Part shown: positions 50,201 through 63,600 of the stretch, piece by piece
Position numbering within the stretch: the stretch's first letter is position 1
Layout: each line of letters starts with the position of its first letter
DNA from: Chionis minor
Lineage: Eukaryota > Chordata > Aves > Charadriiformes > Chionididae
Direction: 5' to 3'
DNA length: 64,000 nt
Assembly: GCA_013398295.1 (NCBI GenBank)
Contig: VZSF01008843.1
Coordinates: 641,599-705,598, forward strand
The notes under the pieces: generated by a model
What the model was told of the DNA's origin: nothing
What the model saw: only the letters and a program-made list of their open reading frames with translations
Databases searched by the model: none
Program-made: the position numbers and the translations under genes

Positions 50201-52464
50201 AGGAGATGAGTCCCACCAGCAGCCATGCGAGTAGGAAACAGACTGCTCCGTTTTGGAGTGGAGTTAGTTAAATTTGCACGGTGTTCCCACAGACATGGGT
50301 CCTTTCTACTGGTTGTCACCCTGAAACTGGAGGAGGTGGCCCTCCTACATAAGGACTGTGCGAGCCAGTTGAATCTGTGGCCCCTGTTTGAGCACTGGTC
50401 GTATGCTCTGTAACACATGTGAGCATTAGCATGAGTGTACCTTGAAAATATACAATCTTACAGAGGTAAGGGAATGTGCTTGGAAATCTGGAGGAAAAAA
50501 TGGGTGACTTACTCTTTGGGAAGATGTTTCATCTCCCCCCATCTGTTACTCTGCCTTCTCCTGCCTTTTCTCCCCCAAATTTGCACTTTGTCATTAAAAG
50601 CAGGAAAGAAAAATCCCAATATGCATATGACATTTTACAAAAGTGCTCTCTGTGCTCTTAAAATCCAACAGTTTCGCTGTATGGCGTTCATCTGTAATCA
50701 ATTAGAAGGCTTTCTGATCAACAGAAGCTGGAGGTTCTGCTCCCTGGAGCTTAGCACTCTGCATGAGGAGGTGGGATTGCCTGGCACTTAGTCCGCTTTC
50801 ACCTGAAGAGCGAAATTGAAGCAACAGTGAATGAAACTCAGTGAGGCAGAATGAGATCAAAAAGCTCCAAACTTGCTTGTTAGCCCTATTCCAGCCCCAT
50901 TTCAGTGGCGTTAAACCAGATGGTCCAGATGCAGCTTTCAGCTCAGGAAGTCCTGAAGCTGCTTCTTGCCAGGAGCCGGGAAGAAGTTCTCACTGTGCCT
51001 CCCTAGGGCTGTCAGCCTCTCAAGAGGCAAGATAGAGGTGAAAGCTGTGGTCCAGTGCAGACTGGCTCATTGTTTTGGGGTCGTCTGAGATGTGCTGCCA
51101 GTGGTAGGGTTGAGACCTCAGGTATTTAAGTGCACATAGCCTAATTTCCCCCCCAGACCCATGCCTGCTCAGGTCTCCCTCCTGAAACCAGCCCAGTGTT
51201 GCACAGATGCCCGATTATAAACCTAGGGGAGTAAAACTTTCTGGGGACAAAACTTGGCTTTTGCGCTGCCTGGAGCCCGCTCTGGCTCCTCTGCAGTGTG
51301 GGGACTTCCCACAAAGGCCTTCATATCTAGTGGTCCCATGGGCTTTGGAGAAGGCAGTGACTTGCTGAAGGGGAGGAAGGAAAAGGAAACTTAAGCTAAA
51401 TACTAGGAGAAAAAGAAATCTCTCCCAAGTGGGGATAAATGATCTGACTATTTGACCTCTTAAAAGAGGGAGTGAAACCTGCTGAGATGCCAAAAACTAG
51501 GTTGGGCCAAAACTGGGACATGATCATGCAAGCAGGGATCAGTTCTGGATGTTCTCAGCCACCAAAGCGGGTCTCCCCTCCATGCTTCTAGGAGAGCTGG
51601 CTCCGTAGGAAACCTGTCCAAGGCTGGGTTCGGCTTTGCCGCAATCGAGAGCAGCAGCAGAAGCATCATCCTGTCCGATGGCCTGGGTGTCGGGATGTTT
51701 CCCTCCATGGAGGGGGCAGGGGCATAAAAATTACAAATGAAAGGCAGAAGGGCTTTTGAGAGGGTAATAGAGTGTAAGATGGGGAGTGTTAAGCCCATCT
51801 CCAACCATAATTAAACCTGCAGTTGGAGGGTCTGTCACATTGCTTCAGACCCTTGGAAAAAAAAAAAAAAACAACCCTCAGTTGCTAGCTTCATTAGTAA
51901 TTAAATGTCCAATTACTGTATGTAATGTTTCTGCTTTGCTGAACTCCACAACTGCATTCATAAACAGCCCTAAGGAAGGCCTCTAATCTGTGCCATTGTT
52001 CTTCAAGTGGTTTGCACATGCAGAAAAAGAAAAGAAAAATCAGGCAGACATTTATAATATGGAAAGGAAAGGGGGAAGGGGTGGGAAGAGGAGGAAATCA
52101 AATCAGCGTCTTCCACCTCCCTCCCCCCATTGAGGTAGGATCTCTGCCAAGCCCACAGAGAAGCCCTCAGGCCCCTCGAGCATGCAAATGTAATTTTCTA
52201 TCCAGACAACACACTATTTTTTTCTTTTCTTTTTTTTTTTTTTTATAAAATGAAGCCCACCCCTACCTCCCCCCCCCCCCCCAGAAAACCTCCTCAAATC
52301 CCTGAATGCACAACAGAAGCAAGGAGAAAATTACAATGAAAGGAGGAGAGATGGGAGGGGGAAAATAAAGCGGCAGCAGCAGCCCACAAACAGAAGGAGA
52401 GATGGAGGGAGAATTGAGATGAATATGCAGTGTCCAGAGTTTAAATAGACATAAAAGATAATGA

Positions 52465-52500
52465 AGGTGGGGAAGGGGGGGAGGAGGGAGGGGAGATTGT
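52465..52500. repeat. Purine-rich G/A tract
   Basis: A stretch of almost pure G/A with several G runs is part of a longer purine-rich zone (52050-52500). It could form quadruplex or triplex DNA. No coding role is evident. Confidence 0.6.
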
Positions 52501-55500
52501 AATCAAACAAAATGATTTTGGTCCTCTTCAATCATCCCTGGTTTGCAGGCTGTCATTTTATACAAATTAGAGCCAGGGTAATTTTATGAATATTCACTGG
52601 GATTGAAATCACGTTCATTAAAGGGAAGGCGCCCTTGTCGGGGCCCACTGCGCTGCTCCGGCTTTTGTTTGCCTGGAACAACAGGAAAGCCACTTGCACA
52701 GTGGATGAGTGCTGGATCCGTGTCCCCCTCCCCTCCTTGCTCCCGGGAGGGCTGGGGCAGGGGTCCTAGCTGGATGCTGGAGGCGGCTAGGTGCTCCGAG
52801 GGATGGGCTCCCCCCGAGAGCAGGGTAGCCCCCGCTTTTAGGGCGAGAAGCGGAGAACTGGGTGGAAATACCCTTGTGGGGGATAAGAGCCGTAGCCTGG
52901 GAATTGGCTCTTCACCTCATCTGTGGCAGGGGGGAGGATGACGACTGCAAGTGCTGTAGCCTTTAATTTCCAGGCAAGCCCTTATTGAACCAGTAATAGC
53001 TCAAAACTATTCGGGATGAAATAATTGCCACATTTTTATATATTCCCCCCCCTAAGCCTGGCTGCTGAATTGAATTCTTCTTCCTGCTCCAGAGTCCAAC
53101 CCAGGTCTGTGTCGCACATGTCTGGCACCACGCTGGGGTCGGTTCCTCTCATACATAACCAATCAAAGATGTATTCAGGGCCGTTGTGAGGAAACCGGGG
53201 ATGATTATAAATTGAGAGATCCAAGCCTTTTGCTGACTGCTCACCCTCGCATATTATGAAATTTCTCTTAGAAGGGCAGACAAAGCCTTTTGAGCCCGTG
53301 TGTGGTGATGGCCTCGCTTGGATGTCTGGCTTTAACTGCCTCACAATGTCGGCCTCTCCTTTCCAAAAAAAGGCAAGCATATCCTATTGTCGCATGTCAA
53401 GTACCCAAACTCTGCCATTCAGCAGGCTGGTGATGGCTGTAACCCATCCTCGGGTTGTCACGGTAATGCAAGGAGATCGCTCTGCCACTTGGTAGCCCCC
53501 GGCAGGAGGAAGACAAAGCTGACCTATAGAAGAAATGTTCATTTAAATATTTGATTGCATCTTAGCCTGACAGTGGGATGGCTTGTCCCTTCTCCAGGAC
53601 AGCTGGACTGCAAGTGAAATTTGGGTAACTGGATGTCATGTTTGGTTGTCATTGATGAAGCCATCTGTAATAAATTGCAGTGTGCACCGGGGTTGTCCAG
53701 GGAAGGAGATGCGATGGCTGGGGGGTTTGGGACCATTTTTCTGCTGCTGGTGGGAGCAGGTTCTTTATCAGCCCAGGGCTGGTGGTGCTGTGCATCTGTG
53801 TGCTAAACCCAGGTGAGAGCAAGAAATCACCTGGTGGGGACCAAAAGCCTTTTTATTTATTTTTTTTTTCTCTTTAGAGATTGTATTTTTCTTTTTCTCT
53901 CTCTTTAGAGCTAAAAAAGATTAATGCAAATCTGAGGCAGCCAGCCCTCCCAATGCAATGGTTGCATAGATAGTGAGAGGCTAGCTTGAATCTTACAGTA
54001 AGAAAAGCCAGCTTAACCTAACCAAAGGGAATGTTTGGGGTTTTTTTTGCTGAATGTGGGAACATCACTGGGGCAGAGTGCAGAAAAGTGGTTGCACATG
54101 TAGTGGTAGAAGTTTCCTTCTGGAATTGGAGTGACTGTAGCATCTGCCTGCGCTGTGGAGGGTCCTGCCTTCTCCAGATGATAAACCAAACACAAAAGGC
54201 TGACAGATATTCCCTTGGTTTAGTCAACGTTTTCCCAGCGCTCAGCTGAGGCCGCAGGGGTTTGGTCCAGTAGCACTGGCTCTACAAGACCAGCCCTGGT
54301 AGAGCAAGGTGTTGAGTTCTGCTCTCAGCATTGGTTTTGTGTTGGACTGGGAGGTCATCTTGGGTCCACCTGCCTGCTGCTTGGCCAAGTAAAACTTGGC
54401 TTTCCTTTTTCTGTCTGTCCTGCCCAGACCTTCTCATTGAAGATACTGCCACATCAGTGGAGTGGCTATTGCCCAGCCTGGTGCTGTTAATGGCAGGGTT
54501 GGTCAGGTCATCTCCACCGCGAGGGGAGGCCAAGTGTATGCTCTTCATCAGAGCCACAGCACTACCTCTGGCTGCCCTAATTCAACACAGCCTCATATAC
54601 AGATAATCCTTCAAAGCTTTGATGTGGGAGGTGGCATGTGCTCTTCAGGGTTGTTGGGCCATGTGGTTTCTAGCTTAGCACCCTTGCTGGGGGGCCCTGT
54701 CTGTTGGGTGCTTGGAGGCATCCTTGGCTTCCTGCAGGCCTGATGTAGAGCAGTAGAGCTGCTCGTGTGTTTTTTATCCAGGCTTTTCCTGTTCTGGCAA
54801 TGTTTTGTCTTTGAAACGCATCCCAAAGCCCCACAGACAGCTCCCCCTTGAATTGCGAGGTTAGAATCATAGGCTCCCTGTGGTGTTGGGGGTGAAGAGG
54901 AGGACCGGGCTGACGGCTTTAAGACATAGGGCGAAATGGTTCCCTGTCTATTGTGCTTGTCCTTGTTGCTTGGATTGATGCATGTGTGCTGGCCAGACCC
55001 TGGAGACCCCAAAACCCAGATGAACTGGAGCCAGTGCTTTCCTGTGTGATGGGGGTCCCCAGGGACCCATGGGTGGTGAAGGTGAGGTTCTTGTAAAGGG
55101 GAAGGATGTAAAGGTCAACCCTACAGACAGCAGCAGTATCACTGCTCTTAGATCTTGTTCTCCGTGGGGGGTGTGTGTGTGTTGCCGGGCTCCCATTGGA
55201 CTTTTCCACCACAAATAATTTTGCCAGCCAGGTTGGTCTGGTTTTCTTCTCATTTGGATCCAGGGACCTTAAAACTTCTGAAGTATATTTGATCTTCTAG
55301 AGGCTCACCTTTTCTGTCTGTCAGGGTGTATTGGTGAGGAAACTTCAGCCTGGACCTGCAGGATCTAGGTTGCTTTTGGGTCCTGTAAATTGGAGACATA
55401 CAAGGACTTCTTGAGTTTGGGTAGAGAAGAGGCTGTTCATTAGGTCTGTGTTGGGAAGCCTTTTTCTGTCTCCACATAGGGAAACAGAAATGTTCTTTTT

Positions 55501-58500
55501 TTTTTCCCCTCAGCACTTGTTTGTCATCGTCCTAGTTTTTGAACAAAGCTAAGAAGAAAAGTTCTCAAATGGTTCAATATTTTGTTATGATACCAGGAAT
55601 GAGGAGTCTTTCCAACAGAAAAGATAATCCCTTGTCTCATTAAGTTTATGACTTTAAAAAACTCCTGCTGGCCATTTTCTGCGGGGACCATTTTCCGAGG
55701 CAGCTTCTTGGGTTTTGAATGGTTTCATCCCTCAGTGCTTCTTTTGAGTGGAAAGTTTAAAGATGCGTCATCTTTCTTGAGCAGGGTGATAAACTGCGAA
55801 GCAAATCTGAAGAGCCTTAGAAAAGGGCTGTACAAAATGCAGATGTAGGGGATTAGAAAACAGAACTGCACTACATCCAGCGATAAGTAAGGTCGAACTC
55901 AGCAATTTCTGAGCTATTGCACCAGGGAGGAGCAGGGAATGATTGCTTTTTTGGCTCCCAGCAGCAGGAGCAGAGGCAGTGAAGTATCTAGCGTTGGCTT
56001 GCGCCTTGGGTGCTGCACGTTGTCGTGACGTTCAGCAGCGTTGTGTTGTAAGGGTTGGGGGCAGCAGGGAGGGGAGTTACGTAGCAGTGTGTTGTTGGGG
56101 GGCTGTAATCTCGTCAGCTGTTAACCAGACAGGGCCGAGCGATTAAAAACATCCCACTGGTCAAGTGTTGCATACTCCAAAATGGTTGGCATTTCCATGG
56201 ATGAAATATGGCTGGGGGCAGCTATCTTTTGGGCTGCTGTTTGTGAGGTACAAAGGGAGAGGAGGGAATTTTGATGCTTTCAGGTAAGGAAAATCCAATG
56301 TGTGGCTAGCAGGGAACATACCCAAGGTGTCAGGCTTGGGGGTCAGAGGGCCCCAAACCAAAACTCAGAAGTATGGCTTTGAACGGTGGCTAAGAGAAAA
56401 TCGACTCCTGCCTGGACACAGGACCTCCTGGAACAGGGGAGGCAGGAAGGGAAGCCCTGGCCTGTGCCTCTTGTCTGTTAGTCCTGACTTCTTTTCTCCC
56501 ATCTCTCTTGGCCTAATCAAGGCTTTAAATTTTGCAGTTTCCCCAGGGCACAAGTTGCTCCCTTCTGGCTGAGGGCACCACCATGCACCTTGCGTTTGTT
56601 CCTGGAGGGCCTGCCTGCCTTTTGCACTGCTCGTCATCAGCTTGTCTGAGCAGCTTTGCAAGGTTTTTGTTTTGCTCAGAAAGCAAGCTCCTGTTGAATA
56701 TTCAGCCCCAGCCTCTAGCTCAGGGTTTCCTGCACAGCCCTTTCCCAGTGGGGATGGCTTTCGTTCCTTCTCCTTTGGCTTGCTCGGCTTACTGGGGAAG
56801 CAAGCTGCCGTCAGTCCCTTGTGTGCTGGGGTAAGATCTGTTGACGTATCCTGAGGCTAGAGTTACTTTCTGTTTCCGAGTAGTTCCCAGGGCGCAGATT
56901 ACAAGTGCTATGATAAAAACATTGAGTCGGATGTCTGTCTTTGTTTTCTGCTGTGATCAGGTCTTTCATCGCTTGCCTCTTGCTAACCAGGGAGCTCTGA
57001 GAATTGGGCGGGTTTCTGAATTTCTGTCTAGCCCAAAAGCTGTGTAAATTTAGTCCAATGCAGTGCTTGCCATTGGCCCAGCCTCACAAAGCTTACAGCT
57101 CTCCGGATCCCTTTGACTTAGGGAGTAACTGTGTGGGCTCACCATCTTGCTGGAGCTTGTTGGTGGACCAGAGCAGCTTCCATATCTGCTTTTTGCTTGA
57201 GATGAACCTTTATTTACGTTGACTTCAAGCAAGATCAAAGTTGGAGAACTCTGGTCCACTTGGTGCTTTTCCTTTCCTAGCACCTCTCGCCACTCGTTGC
57301 TGCCATAACATGTGATCAGGACATGTCTTGAGTGTACGAAAGAGACAGTGTGAACAAGCCCCAGGGGCAACACAGCTCTGTGAAACAGATTCATTGTAGG
57401 TGTAAAGCTGATGAAAGGGACCGTTGTGCTCTCTTAAGAAGCTTCTGTGTCTTCTCTGTCAAGGAATGTGTCTTCCAGGAGGTCTGGGGGAGTGGAGACT
57501 TGTCTGTTGAGTGATACGTGGGATATCCTCTTGGGATGCCTAGGGAGCAAAGACCCCTATATGCCCCATCCTGTTCCTGTCAGGTGTGCCCCAGCAAGAT
57601 GGGAAGCCATGAATGTGTCTCCTTTCCATTTCCAGCTTCTTGGGAGAAGGCATGGGGAATCCTATGCGACTGTTCCACTGGATCTCTTTTGCCATTTCTT
57701 TCTCCTAGTTTCCTTTCTGAAGATTATCCAAAAACATGAATATTTTGTGATGGACTGTGAAGGACTTGAGATTGAAAGCTGTAAAATGCACATCAGCCGC
57801 TCCATAAACATCAGAGATGCTGTGCAGAAGCACGGCTACTTGACTTTAGCCAGTTTTGTATATCAAGTGATCCCTGCAGATTTATTAGATGTTTCAAAAT
57901 GGATTTGAAATAACTGGATTTAGTGTTTCTGGCGATTCCTTGAACCATCTTGTGTTTCAGCCAAGTTGCATAAATGTGCCAGTCATGGGCTGCGGTGTAT
58001 CAGCCAACTTAGCAAATGGTTTTATTTATAGCTGAAAGAGTAAAGCCAAGGAGTATAAATCCTGAAAAAAGTATAAACTGTATCGTGGAAATAATAAACT
58101 TCAAATTCATGGAATTTCTAATGTTCCACTGATGGCTAAAAAATCTGTTTAATGGCCGCTGAGTGATATTTGGCTGCAAAGCAGAAACCCCAAAGTTGTC
58201 TTAACTCAACAGCGATATTTTTTAGTGTTTCTTTATGTGCTGGCGCTGAGTCTCTCTGCTGAATGATGGAAAGTTGACCTTCTCCACTGCATTTCTGCAG
58301 CGACCAGATAAGATTTCAGATCACAGCATTGCTTTTTCTGTTGATGATCGATGGCTGTAGCTGTTAGATGTTGGGCTGTTTATCTGGCGGATCGGTTGCG
58401 TGCCTGACTGACTTTGGGGGTGTGAAAGATGTTCAGTGCTGAAAGCAAGTGCAGGGGAAGGAGCTGACGATCGGAGAGTGGATCCTGCGCTTTCAAGGCA

Positions 58501-60582
58501 TGGCTGGCCAGCTGAAGGGCGTCCACCCACATCTTCAGAGATACCAGTATGTGTTGGATCGTGAGAGGTAAGAAGCTCTGTACTGTTGAAGAGGCACCTT
58601 CTTCCTTCATCTCTCCTCTGCAATGAAATTGCTAATGATAGTGTATTTTTAAGCTGTTGACTGTTGTGATCTTTTTTGAGCTGATTCATTGAAGTTTAAG
58701 GACCTGATTGCACATCCTTGCCTCCTAGGTCAGTATCAGGGCAAACGTGTTGCAGAGGCCCTCTTGCTACATGCATTATTTAGGTGGGAATATGTAGGGC
58801 CTGCGTGCATGTTTAACAGCTGCTGGTTGGCAAATTTGCTTTGTAGGTACATTGTGTTGGTGTGTTGGTCACGGATGGTTTGCAACAGCCTGAGCTTGGG
58901 GTCCCCTTCCTGGGTTGTAGGGAATGGTGACAGCAGAAACCATTGAGGCTTCGTGGTCCCCAAGGCAGGGAGATGCAGCCTGATAATGTTTTTGAGCACG
59001 TGGGTGCTGCAGTGAACTTTGGGTGCTTGTGTGGCCGTTGCCCCAGCCCAGTTGACCAGCGCTGATGTAGCACTGGTAGCCAAGGTGTGTCCATGCCCAC
59101 TGTATCTGCAGGTGGTGTTTGAGTTCTCTACCTGACTGTGGGGTCCCTCATGGTTGGGTGCCCCTTGCCCCAGACAGGAGCTCCCCCAATGCACCAGCAT
59201 CGTTCTTCTTGGTTGCTCATCTGTTCTTGTGCTTTGTCAGCCTGGACCAGCCAGGCATTTTGTGCATGTGGCTGCACCGTCCATTTGAGAGATGGTCTCT
59301 AAAAACCTAGTTCAGTTTTATTTATTTAATTTTCTTTATTTTATTTTAGGGCTGAGTTCAGCTAAGCAAGTTTGAAGTTTCTCTGGGTTCTGGTGATTGA
59401 CATTGTGTTTGAACACCGCATTCAAAGCTAATACTTCTTGCAGATGCTGAGATAAGTATCTGTAAATCTTTGCATTTACTGTTATCCCCAATTTTCTTGT
59501 GCAGTGCCTGCTGTCACCGTATAAGGGTATTTATCCTGCACATAATCTGATTGGAAAATAAGGCTTTGAAACAGAAAGGAAAATACACGTTTCAGGTGGT
59601 GTTAGAAATGTCAGTTGTGGATGCTTAAACAGTCCTGATTGCCTCCAGGCTTTGGGGCATTTGGGTTTTCAGCCCCCTATTGTTAGATCTAAAGCTGCTT
59701 ATTGGAGTCCGAACAGGTTAGAAAGACATCTTGTTCTTCAGATCCTCAGAAGTCTGCCTCTCCCCCACTGCGGGGGATGGCCTTCTTACATCCCAGCCAG
59801 TCAAATTTTAACCCTTGGCTTAGACCGCGCGGGGCCGAACAAAGAACCGCTGCTTTCAGATGGAGCAGAATAAAAAGCTATTATTTCATAATAATACTAT
59901 GCTCTTCCCCTCCAAGGATTTCCTAAGGGCTTTACAAATATTAAGGCCTGGGCAGTCACCCCGTGACTGAGAGCCAGAGAAGTGGCTGTGTGTGGGCATC
60001 TGAAGGGTTGAACACGGGGTGTAACCTCTGCGCTGGGGTGGTTTCAGGCCTTGAGGTCCCCTGTGAACTTCATACCTATAAGAGACCACGGTGTAGCAGG
60101 ACAACGAGGGCATTCAGTGTGAGAAGAGCCTCCTGATTTGCATTGCTTTGTACCCATTTCTTAGCCTTCTTCGTGCCCTTGGCACTTGCCAGTTCTTATT
60201 GGGTCTTATGTTGGGCTGGTGGCTGTGGGATCAAGGATGCTCTCTGCACAGTCCAGATGAACTCATTCCTTTGTGCCATCCCTCAGCCAAGGGAAGGGGA
60301 AAGCTTTCCCTATTGGCTTAGACACCACTAAGGGGGTGATGGAAATCCAGCTGATGTTTCCTGGGCTGGTTATACCCAACCCTCTGCATCTACTACCATC
60401 AGAACATTAGGTGGATGACAGGGTGGGATCGAGGTACCTTTGTATGGAGGCAGGTGCTTGCAGCCCCGAGTCCCAGTAATGGGAGGAGAGGTGGGGGAAC
60501 CAGAGGTCTTCCATCTAGTATCTGGACCTGTCACTGAGTGGGTCAGACCCCATCTCAAGTTAAACATGGGAACTCCTCTTAC

Positions 60583-60645
60583 CATCGATCATGATCATCA
60601 TCGTTACCATACCATCATCATCATTGACCATCTTACCATGAGATC
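60583..60645. repeat. Degenerate ATC-rich microsatellite
   Basis: The stretch has repeated ATC/CATC triplets broken by substitutions (GATCATGATCATCATCG, CCATCATCATCATTG). It looks like a decayed trinucleotide array. Confidence 0.7.
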
Positions 60646-63600
60646 GGGAGTCCTTGCTCTTTCATCCATCCTTTCTTGCTTCTGTGCTCCTCTAGGACAT
60701 AAGCAGAAGCTGGTTTAGGCTGTGGATTTTTCTTCCCCTGCCTACTCTTCAATCAGTCCTTAAAACTGGCACCTCCGGGGGGGATGCTGCGGACTCTCAG
60801 CTTGGTGTCTGGCACTTTCTGCCCAGCCTGGGCCAGCTCTCGCTGGCGGTGAGCAGCGGTGGGTGACGGATGCTGAGGACCTGCTGTTCCTGTGGATGTG
60901 GGTACCACTGCAGAGGGAGCTAATGGCGCTGCCCTCTTTGCCCATGCACTGTACCTCTGAAAAAGCTGCCTCTGGCCAGCATTCCAAACAGGTGGAAGGA
61001 TCAGATGCCATTTTCTCCTTCAAACGGTAACAGTAAGTCTCTCTCCCTTGCAGGGACAATTAGTTTCTTTCCTTTGCGAGAAGTTTGGTTGGAATGGGCT
61101 GACCTCCCTTCGTGGAAGGAGAGCCCTTGTCCCTTGTGTCCCTGGGAGAAGCCACAGCATGGACCATTTATGGTTTTTCCTTTTAACACAGTGACGGCGA
61201 CTTTGTTTTCTACATTTAGTTTGCATCTAAGACCAGGACATGGCTCATGCTGTGTCCCTGATCCAGTGTTTAAAGCTTTGCTGTGATTTAAGTTTGGCCT
61301 GGGCCCTGCGGGGTTTAGCTTAATTTTTAAAGCTCTCAATGTGAATAATTCCTCGCTGAATGCAGATCGCAAGAGGGGATATTGATTTAAAGCTTTAAAG
61401 CTGGTGGTTATGGATTAAAAAAAAAAAAAAAGAGGAAAGAAGGAGATTTACTGTAGTCAGAGCTGGTTGCCTAAATGTTAGTCCCTTACAGACAGGCTTT
61501 TGCTGACCTAGGTGTGGGAGCGGCAAGGGAGCCCAGTGAATTTTATCTTTAAATTGTTGGCTGCTGAGAATCAACCCTGGGATGCACTCGATCACATTTC
61601 CCTGTGCCAGGGGAGCGTTTGCTTTAACTCCTTGGCCCGGACTTTGTGCGGGTATGGATGTTGCTGTGGGGTTATAGCAGCTGACCCGAGCCCTTCCCCA
61701 GGCACAGGGGACCGGGGGGAGGATGTGCTGGGTTGGGGTGATGCTGCCGTACCTCTGTACAGAGGGGTCTGGCTGGGGCAGCGGGTGGGGAGAGGTCAGC
61801 CAAACAGGGATGTAGGACTCAAAAAGAAAATGGGAGGGAAAGGAGGCTGTGGTAGAGAAGATGCTACATGAGATGGAGAGAGAACTAAAGGCAGGGAGTA
61901 TGTCCAGTTAGCAGGCAGGGCTCTGAGGTCACTAATGCTGGTTATTTGGATTTCAAAGAGGATCCTATTAGCCACTGTGGCGGAGAACCATTAATCAGTG
62001 GGGCGGGAGGCAGGAGCTCAGGCTGGCCAGAGAAATCAGTTTCCAATGTCCTTGATGTCCTGCCGGGCTGGTGCTGCGAAGCTCCCTGCACAATGGTGGG
62101 TTTGTCTCGGGTGAGACGCTTCCAGCCTGAGGCACTGGGCAGGATGGGGAACACTGAGCCCCTCTGCCTGTGATCAGTGTGGGGATACAAGGCTGTTGTG
62201 TCCATGCAGACCCCTTCCTGCCACTGTCCTGGGAGGTGTTGCTGAGCTGCTCTTCCTAACAGGTACAAAAAATTCATTACTTACCTTTGGCAAGCGCCCT
62301 GTTAAAAGTTTCTCATTGTCACTGTCCCACAAGCACTAAATGGGATTTGGAAGAGGGTTTGGGGAAAAAGACCAGGGTTTCCAGGTGTGACTGTTTGTGA
62401 TCCCTTGGAAATATAATCTCTGGCCTGCCTTTTTGTTCCGATTGGGAGTTTCACATGTGCCCAGGCGTCATTCCTAAAGGAGCTTTAAGCACAGGATGTG
62501 AAGTTGCACTAGAAGTTTGGGAATTAGACTTGCACAGCAGCCTTATTCTCCAAGCCTGGTGCTAGAACCGCTGTGAAAACCTCTGAAAGAAGCCTCTGAC
62601 TGATGTGAAGAGCCATTTGCTATAGCAAGATAATGCAGAAAGAGACTTGTGAGTTGTCAGAAAAGTTGCTTTGGTAAAATGAAGATGTGGACATGGTAGT
62701 TGAATCTAGAACAAAATGGGTTTGGCAGTTTTTCCACAAGGAAAGTGGCTGAAACCTCCTTGCTTGTAATATTTAAACTTTTACCAAAAGCTGTTTATCT
62801 GGGATTTGATCTATCTAACATTTTTTATTTAAATCCTCCAAACACCATTAGAAGATATTTACCCACAGTCGTTGCATCAGATTCCAGAAACCCCGCTGAT
62901 TTCTTATTCTATGTTTAGATTTAACCCCCTGGTTGGACCCATTCAGACTTTGCAGGGACTGATAAGCAGAGCTTTAAAAAAAGGGCAATAAAAATGGTCT
63001 TGTATACAAATAATGGCCATCGCTCTGAGAAACTTGATTAAGATCAACAAGATCAAGTCTCCACCGGCTGGACTGAGTATGCTTAAAATCCCTAATTGTC
63101 TGGCGCTTTGTCTGCAGGATGGATTTATAAGAAAAAGGAGAACCCAAGCCTACTATTTCAACACCCTGGAATTCATGAGTAGAGCTGGGTTTCAGAGACT
63201 CCCCTGTCTTGTTTTGGCTAAAATCCTTAAAATGGAAAGCTGGAGATTAACGTGGTAGGCCTGGGGTCATCTTGTTGCAGAATATATAGTCTCACACACA
63301 CAAGATCTTTTTCTTCAGACATCCCTTTTGGTTGCGATGTTTGAGCCTTTGCTTTGCTCCCTGGCTAAGAGCAGCGTTAATCATAGGACTGGAATTTGTG
63401 ACTTAACCGAAGAGGCGTTTTAATGCTTTTCCTGTCATCGATCAGCGGGCTGGAAGCCACTGTCTCAGTAGTGTTGTCATGTTGACCTCTGCGATGGTGC
63501 TCAATGGGTTCCCGTCCTCCTGGGTGCCACCCAGCCCAGGAATGCCTTCCAGCGTGCTCGCCTTTCTCCTTTTGGAAGGGATGCTCTGAACTTGGACCCT

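Noticed and set aside
57447..57908. 153-codon plus-strand frame with a hydrophobic run
   Set aside because: No family resemblance. The hydrophobic run comes from a T-rich stretch. No acceptor and donor pair bounds it in a matching phase.
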